Below, one piece after another: positions 59,201 through 64,000 of a stretch of DNA of 64,000 bases. The stretch comes from Psychrobacter sp. DAB_AL43B. Its GTDB lineage: Bacteria; Pseudomonadota; Gammaproteobacteria; Pseudomonadales; Moraxellaceae. How positions within the stretch are numbered: position 1 is the stretch's first letter; the number at the start of each line of letters is the position of its first letter. The notes below the pieces were generated by a model. The model made no database searches. It saw nothing but the letters and a program-made list of their open reading frames with translations, and was not told the origin of the DNA. The DNA is taken from contig NZ_LT799838.1 of NCBI RefSeq assembly GCF_900168255.1, positions 868,001-932,000 of the forward strand, given 5' to 3'. A program made the translations under genes and the position numbers.

Positions 59201-59232
59201 TCAAACCAAAGCATGGTCAAACCAAAGTGTAT
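59201..59232. repeat. 16-bp tandem duplication
   Basis: TCAAACCAAAGCATGG is followed directly by TCAAACCAAAGTGTAT. Confidence 0.75.
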
Positions 59233-59435
59233 TTTAAGCAACCTATAAAATCGCCAAGGTAATGTATTAATAGCGTATTTAAAAAAAGCAATTCAAAACC
59301 GTATAGTAAAGAACCACGTTGCGCGCACGCTATCATAGTTTTGGATGGTAAAAAACATTCCATCATCCATTAATAGCATCGCAATGTCATCAATCGCATA
59401 TAATTTCAATCAGCTTACGCAGGACGTATCGACGT

Positions 59436-61043
59436 ATGGGTATTAGCAGCAGCTCTACAGGATCAACTAAAGCAGTCGGTTCTATGAGAATTAATCTATT
59501 TTTTGGCATTTTACTTATTGCGATGACCAGCTACTTTTTGTGGTGGGGTCTAGATTACACCATGCATCAGCAGACGACGCTATTTATTGTCGCCACTGCT
59601 TTTGGTGTCTTTATGGCATTCAATATTGGTGGTAATGATGTCGCCAATTCCTTTGGTACCTCAGTGGGTGCAGGGACGTTAACGATCCCTCAAGCGCTCG
59701 GTATAGCAGCGATATTTGAAGTGTCGGGCGCCGTGCTGGCAGGCGGTGAAGTGACCGACACCATTCGCAGCGGCATTGTCGATTTAGATGGTCTATCGGT
59801 AACACCCAACCAGTTCATTTATGTCATGCTTTCAGCTTTGATTGCTGCCGCATTTTGGCTGTTGTTTGCCACTAAAAAAGGCCTGCCGGTTTCGACCACT
59901 CATGCCATTATCGGCGGCGTGGTTGGTAGCTCCATTGTATTGGGTATCACCTTAGGTGGTACTGAAATGGCGTTATCTACAGTGAATTGGGGCACGATTG
60001 GCACTATCGCTATCTCTTGGGTGATATCACCGCTACTAGGCGGCATATTTTCTTATCTTTTATATGGGCAGATTAAGAAAAATATCATTGAGTATAATGA
60101 TAAAACAGAGGCGCATATTGCGACTCTAAAAGATAATAAAAAGACTCTAAAACACAATCATAAAGAGTATTTGGACGGTCTGACAGAATCAGAACAACTG
60201 GCTTATACTTCAGCGATGTTACGTGATCAAGAAATTTATAAAGATGATGATTGCGTCGTTGAAGATTTAGAGACCGATTATTACAAAGAGCTTTATGAGA
60301 TTGAGAACGAGCGCAGCAACCTTGATACCCTAAAAGCACTTAAAAAATGGGTACCTATTATTGCGGCTGCAGGCGGCGCGGTCATGGCCTCTTTGGTCAT
60401 TTTTAAAGGTCTGAAGAACGTCAATAATGGTATGACGACGCTGCAAGGCTTTTTAATCATGGGGATGATATCGGCACTAGTGTGGCTTGCGACCTTTATT
60501 TATACCAAAAGTATCCGTGGCAAGCATAAAGAAGACTTGACCAAAGCCACGTTTATTATGTTTAGCTGGATGCAAGTATTTACCGCGTCAGCTTTTGCCT
60601 TTAGTCATGGCTCAAACGATATTGCCAATGCTGTTGGTCCTTTTGCAGCGATTATGGATGTTATCCGTACCAATAGCATTGCCACAGAAGCCGCAGTACC
60701 TCCAGCAGTGATGCTAACTTTTGGTGTTGCTCTTATCGTTGGTCTTTGGTTCATCGGTAAAGAAGTGATTCAAACTGTCGGTACGAACTTAGCAAAAATG
60801 CATCCAGCTTCTGGTTTCTCAGCTGAATTGGCTGCTGCTGCTGTGGTCATGGGCGCTTCAACCATGGGTCTGCCAGTATCGAGTACGCATACGTTAGTAG
60901 GAGCAGTACTTGGCATTGGTATTGTGAATAGAGATACCAACTGGGCGCTGATGAAGCCTATCGGTTTAGCATGGATTATTACCCTTCCTGCGGCCGCTGC
61001 GATGTCTGCAATCAGTTATATCGTGTTGATAAACATCTTTTAA
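59436..61043 (+). CDS. Inorganic phosphate transporter, PiT family
   Basis: This is a low-affinity, proton- or sodium-driven phosphate carrier of the inner membrane with 535 residues. The two inverted PHO4 signature repeats are present: FNIGGNDVANSFGTSVGAGTLT near the N terminus and AFSHGSNDIANAVGPFAAI near residue 390. VSTTHAIIGGVVGSS and VSSTHTLVGAVLG are the matching second motifs. A charged cytoplasmic loop of about 100 residues (210-310) splits the halves. Following pap on the same strand suggests joint phosphate management. Starts at 59436 or at the internal ATG 59484. Confidence 0.93.
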   Translation: MGISSSSTGSTKAVGSMRINLFFGILLIAMTSYFLWWGLDYTMHQQTTLFIVATAFGVFMAFNIGGNDVANSFGTSVGAGTLTIPQALGIAAIFEVSGAVLAGGEVTDTIRSGIVDLDGLSVTPNQFIYVMLSALIAAAFWLLFATKKGLPVSTTHAIIGGVVGSSIVLGITLGGTEMALSTVNWGTIGTIAISWVISPLLGGIFSYLLYGQIKKNIIEYNDKTEAHIATLKDNKKTLKHNHKEYLDGLTESEQLAYTSAMLRDQEIYKDDDCVVEDLETDYYKELYEIENERSNLDTLKALKKWVPIIAAAGGAVMASLVIFKGLKNVNNGMTTLQGFLIMGMISALVWLATFIYTKSIRGKHKEDLTKATFIMFSWMQVFTASAFAFSHGSNDIANAVGPFAAIMDVIRTNSIATEAAVPPAVMLTFGVALIVGLWFIGKEVIQTVGTNLAKMHPASGFSAELAAAAVVMGASTMGLPVSSTHTLVGAVLGIGIVNRDTNWALMKPIGLAWIITLPAAAAMSAISYIVLINIF

Positions 61044-61097
61044 AACTAAAACTTATAGTATTTTAAGTTTCAGTTGCTTATAAAAACGTCAGATATA

Positions 61098-61136
61098 AAA
61101 AACGCTTATCGATATCATATCGGTAAGCGTTTTTTA
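61098..61136. terminator. Bidirectional terminator between PiT and aminotransferase genes
   Basis: AAAAAACGCTTA pairs with TAAGCGTTTTTT; the convergent genes share it. Confidence 0.92.
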
Positions 61137-61163
61137 TAGACAGTAATGTATGTAAAAGTTAAA

Positions 61164-62804
61164 TCAATCGGTACCAAATTGCTTACGCTTTTTAGCAAAG
61201 AAGCGGTCTAAGCGATCCATGGCGTCTTCTAAGTCGTGTAAGTTGGGTAAAAACACCAAGCGGAAATGGTCATGTTTGTCCCAGTTAAACCCTGTTCCTT
61301 GTACCATCAATACGTTTTCTTCCAACAATAAATCCATCATAAACTGCATGTCATTTTCGATAGGGTAAATCTCAGGATCCATCTTTGGAAAGCAGTAAAA
61401 CGCGCCTTGTGGCATGGTGCAAGAAATACCTTTAATCGCATTAAGGCGGGTAACTGCCAACTCGCGCTGCTTGTATAAACGACCTTTTGTAGAGGTTAAA
61501 TCCTTCATACTTTGATAGCCGCCCATGGCTGTCTGAATCGCATATTGCCCTTGGACGTTAGAGCACAGACGCATAGAGGCGAGCATATCCAAACCTTCGA
61601 TAAAGTCAGTGGCATGTTCTTTGCGACCTGAAACCATCATCCAACCTGCGCGAAAGCCTGCGATGCGATGCGACTTTGACAGACCATTATATGACAAGAC
61701 CAGCACTTCATCGGTCAAGGTACTCATCGGCGTATGTTCCATATCATCATAAAGAATACGGTCATAAATCTCATCGGCCATAATAATTAAATTATGCTCT
61801 TTTGCGACCTCGATGATTTGCAGTAGCACTTCATCACTATAAAGTGAGCCGGTTGGATTATTGGGGTTAATAACCACAATGCCTTTAGTTTTGCTAGTGA
61901 TTTTGGATTTGATGTCTTCAATATCAGGATGCCAGTTATCTTCTTCATTACAACGATAATGTACCGCTGTACCGCCTGCTAGATTGGCAGCTGCCGTCCA
62001 AAGCGGGTAGTCTGGCATTGGGACCAGCACTTCATCGCCATCGTTCATCAGCGCCTGCATGGTCATGACAATGAGCTCAGAAACCCCGTTACCTAGATAC
62101 ACATCACGGACATCAACCGCGGATAGAAGTCCCTTTGATTGGTAGTATTGCAGGACGGCTTTACGCGCTGAAAAAATCCCTTGCGAATCTGAGTAGCCCG
62201 TTGCTTCTGGCAGATTCATCGCCACATCACGCAAAATCTCATGCGGCGCTTCTAAGCCAAAAGGGGCAGGGTTGCCAATATTAAGCTTGAGGATGCGTTT
62301 GCCTTCAGCTTCCATTTTATTGGCAGTTTGTAAGAGAGGACCACGAATGTCGTAGCAGACGTTTTGTAATTTATCGGATTTTTTTATGGCATTCATAGAG
62401 TGACCACTCATAAGATTGTTTGATGAATTTGTGCGGGGAGTAGAGGAGATTGTTTGTTGATGTTGACTGTCGCCGCTATTTTTCTCGCCTGAGGCAACGT
62501 CTTCATTGGTATTGTCAGACTGCATAAGATCGCTTGAATCTACATCGTTATTGATGTCACTTTGAAGCTCACCACGCAATAGATAGCCTTCGCTACAGCC
62601 TAAAATACGCGCTAGTGTGGGTAACTTGGATGACACAATACCATTCGTTCCACGTTCCCAATTAGAGATAGCGCCGCGACTGACCTTTGCGCCAGCGGCA
62701 GTCATCGCTTGTGCTAATTGCTCGGCAGTCATCCCTTTGTCACGGCGTAGCTGTACCAGTCGTTCAGCTTGTGTATCCTTGCTTTTATCATCAGCTATCA
62801 TCAT
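61164..62804 (-). CDS. XRE helix-turn-helix/AlaA-type aminotransferase fusion
   Basis: The C-terminal 400 residues match the alanine-forming class I/II aminotransferases (AlaA): NPNNPTG at 313-319, DEIYDRILYDD, the PLP-binding lysine K377 in SYNGLSKSHR, and R385 in AGFRAGW. The first 75 residues form a separate XRE-type helix-turn-helix (RLVQLRRDKGMTAEQLAQAM, AISNWERG), and a Q/S/N/D-rich linker (about 80-140) joins them. E. coli AlaA is about 405 residues with no such domain; here the total is 546. The palindromes upstream suggest that it binds its own promoter. Whether the enzyme is active cannot be told, but the catalytic residues are intact. Confidence 0.9.
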   Translation of the reverse strand: MMIADDKSKDTQAERLVQLRRDKGMTAEQLAQAMTAAGAKVSRGAISNWERGTNGIVSSKLPTLARILGCSEGYLLRGELQSDINNDVDSSDLMQSDNTNEDVASGEKNSGDSQHQQTISSTPRTNSSNNLMSGHSMNAIKKSDKLQNVCYDIRGPLLQTANKMEAEGKRILKLNIGNPAPFGLEAPHEILRDVAMNLPEATGYSDSQGIFSARKAVLQYYQSKGLLSAVDVRDVYLGNGVSELIVMTMQALMNDGDEVLVPMPDYPLWTAAANLAGGTAVHYRCNEEDNWHPDIEDIKSKITSKTKGIVVINPNNPTGSLYSDEVLLQIIEVAKEHNLIIMADEIYDRILYDDMEHTPMSTLTDEVLVLSYNGLSKSHRIAGFRAGWMMVSGRKEHATDFIEGLDMLASMRLCSNVQGQYAIQTAMGGYQSMKDLTSTKGRLYKQRELAVTRLNAIKGISCTMPQGAFYCFPKMDPEIYPIENDMQFMMDLLLEENVLMVQGTGFNWDKHDHFRLVFLPNLHDLEDAMDRLDRFFAKKRKQFGTD

Positions 62805-62889
62805 GTAAGCCTTTTTTATGCAATGAGTTTGTAATAAATAGCGTATTAAAGAAAAAATATCAAAGTGATAAGTTTTTAATTTATAACTA

Positions 62890-62908
62890 ATGCAAGATAT
62901 TATTGCAT
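62890..62908. promoter_or_regulatory. Second operator-like palindrome
   Basis: ATGCAAGATATTATTGCAT has 6-bp arms ATGCAA/TTGCAT. A further lone half-site AATGCAAG lies at 62919-62926. Confidence 0.6.
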
Positions 62909-62950
62909 AACTAATTTTAATGCAAGTTTTTTCTTAATCTATAATAATCG

Positions 62951-62975
62951 TTAATGCAAGATTATCTTGCATTAA
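62951..62975. promoter_or_regulatory. Perfect 25-bp palindrome, likely operator of the fusion gene
   Basis: Arms TTAATGCAAGAT and ATCTTGCATTAA flank a single T. It shares the TGCAAG half-site with the elements at 62890 and 62919 and lies about 150 bp upstream of the fusion start. The rest of the 62805-63229 spacer shows no gene; the msrB promoter should also be here. Confidence 0.7.
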
Positions 62976-63229
62976 AGTTGATGTTTCTTAAAATTACATC
63001 TTTACTCATGGATGATTCAAGATAATTTGTTATATTTCACCTATCTCTACTGTTTTAAATCTTTATGCTATCAATTGATATGGTTGGCATTCTTGTAATG
63101 AATGTCTTGAATAATAAAGCACCAACCAACAGATAAAGCCTATCGTTTTTATAAAAATAAGACGATAAAGCATCGATAGAAAATGACTCACAGTAGATTA
63201 GACAATAAATCATTCAATAAGGATAGGTT

Positions 63230-63655
63230 ATGCAAGACAATCAACTGAGCAAAGAAGAAATCAGCCAATTGACAGAAGCTGATTGGAAAGAGCGCCTGAG
63301 TGCTGACGAGTATCATGTGATGCGCGAGAAGGGCACAGAGCGTCCACATACTGGTGTTTATAACGATATCAATGATAAAGGGATATATAACTGTAAAGGT
63401 TGTGGCGCAAAATTATTCGATTCAAGCAGCAAGTTTGATGCTAGTTGCGGCTGGCCAAGTTTCGATCAAGGTATCGATAGTAGTGCTATCGATGAACATG
63501 TCGATGACTCATTGGGTATGCGCCGTACGGAAGTCACTTGTAGCAACTGCGGTGCGCATTTAGGTCATGTGTTCCCTGATGGTCCACGTGAGACGACTGG
63601 CATGCGCTATTGCATCAACTCAGTGTCTATTGATTTAGATAAAACTGAAGAATAG
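63230..63655 (+). CDS. msrB: Peptide-methionine (R)-S-oxide reductase MsrB
   Basis: MsrB repairs the R form of methionine sulfoxide in damaged proteins. The zinc site is formed by C55/C58 (CKGC) and C104/C107 (CSNC). The catalytic cysteine is C128 in MRYCINSVS, and CGWPSF carries a further cysteine (C73). It has 141 residues and no leader, so it is cytoplasmic. AAGGATAGG precedes the start. A glutathione peroxidase gene follows about 150 bp downstream. Confidence 0.97.
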   Translation: MQDNQLSKEEISQLTEADWKERLSADEYHVMREKGTERPHTGVYNDINDKGIYNCKGCGAKLFDSSSKFDASCGWPSFDQGIDSSAIDEHVDDSLGMRRTEVTCSNCGAHLGHVFPDGPRETTGMRYCINSVSIDLDKTEE

Positions 63656-63803
63656 CTTAAAAAATAGCGAGTTTGTCGTTAAGATAAAGTTAGAAAATAA
63701 TAGGGGATCGTATAATGTTCCCCTGTTACTCATTAAATTAATTAAAAATACTGTGCGATTCTAAATAGAATATACCAATAATAAATTTATTTAAGGATAA
63801 ATA

Positions 63804-64000
63804 ATGAGCACTATTTACGACTTTAACGCTGAGCGTATGGACGCTACCTCGCAACCATTCTCTGATTATGAAGGTAAGGTACTATTGATCGTCAACACCG
63901 CAAGCAAATGTGGATTTACCCCGCAATTTGAAGGTTTAGAGGCGATGTATCAGCAATATAAAGATCAAGGGTTAGTAGTCATCGGTTTTCCTTGTAATCA
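63804..64000 (+). CDS. gpx: Glutathione peroxidase family protein (3' end missing)
   Basis: The first 65 residues are visible, starting [13 protein letters not shown] from ATG 63804 with AAGGA 7 bp upstream. The peroxidatic cysteine is in [17 protein letters not shown], the standard motif of bacterial cysteine-type glutathione or thioredoxin peroxidases, and VVIGFPCNQ, the second signature, is cut at the right edge. It follows msrB on the same strand, giving a small oxidative-repair group. Confidence 0.93.
   Translation, partial: MSTIYDFNAERMDATSQPFSDYEGKVLLIVNTASKCGFTPQFEGLEAMYQQYKDQGLVVIGFPCN

Larger units (their letters stand above)
58771..59435. other. 665-bp spacer between pap and the PiT gene
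   Basis: No convincing gene. It contains a hairpin (59103-59155), an 18-bp direct repeat of TTTAATATCAAT (59021 and 59039), a 16-bp direct repeat (59201-59232) and a TATAAT at 59399-59404 just before the transporter start. A small RNA is possible but unsupported. Confidence 0.5.

Overview
The window looks like a chromosomal segment of a Psychrobacter-type gammaproteobacterium (Moraxellaceae). The evidence is the gene order rlmN-pilW-rodZ-ispG-hisS-yfgM-bamB-der, a hisZ-purA pair, pilS-pilR beside a GacA-type regulator, a ubiE-ubiJ-ubiB run, moderate-to-low GC and AT-rich spacers. The genus is inferred from protein character and gene order, because no database search was possible. Almost everything is core genome. 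There is no prophage, CRISPR array, conjugative module or defence island.

Layout. 1-4.3 kb: hisZ (cut by the left edge), purA, a small LprI-type secreted protein and ndk. 4.6-14.7 kb: the conserved rlmN-to-der cluster (rRNA/tRNA methylation, pilus assembly, cell shape, isoprenoids, histidyl-tRNA, outer-membrane assembly, ribosome GTPase). 14.9-19.1 kb: a histidine kinase with a degenerate receiver, a PBP5-type carboxypeptidase and an unknown secreted protein. 19.6-23.8 kb: surE split by an intact IS5/IS427-type insertion sequence, then nlpD and a MltB-type transglycosylase. 23.9-33.7 kb: lpxH and a cyclophilin divergent from glnS, a TerD/TerA-like protein, a 1-Cys peroxiredoxin, a GST-family protein, a META-domain lipoprotein, ruvC and fxsA. 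33.8-42.3 kb: a 6S RNA gene on the minus strand, gpmI, a C-terminal processing protease, then pilR, pilS and gacA. 42.7-50.4 kb: a PBP7-type peptidase, a ThiE/TenI-like protein, a DksA-like protein, pgk, an Ala-rich lipoprotein, fba and ruvAB. 50.5-57 kb: a D-lactate-dehydrogenase-like flavoprotein, ubiB, ubiJ, ubiE and an uncharacterised helical protein. 57-64 kb: polyphosphate:AMP phosphotransferase, a PiT phosphate transporter, an HTH-aminotransferase fusion, msrB and the start of a glutathione peroxidase gene (cut by the right edge).

Functional themes: envelope and peptidoglycan work (rodZ, bamB, dacC, nlpD, mltB, pbpG, lpxH), oxidative-stress repair (peroxiredoxin, GST, msrB, gpx), glycolysis (gpmI, pgk, fba), ubiquinone synthesis, Holliday-junction resolution (ruvC apart from ruvAB) and phosphate/polyphosphate handling.

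Three things stand out. (1) Many spacers carry imperfect tandem repeats of 11-21 bp, some placed just upstream of a -10 element (ispG and pap). (2) The alanine-type aminotransferase is fused to an XRE helix-turn-helix domain, and its upstream region has a perfect 25-bp palindrome plus further copies of the half-site, which suggests a self-regulating enzyme. (3) surE is broken by an IS whose removal restores the NDDG coding sequence, yet the restored frame has no normal start codon. No complete undescribed multi-gene system was found.
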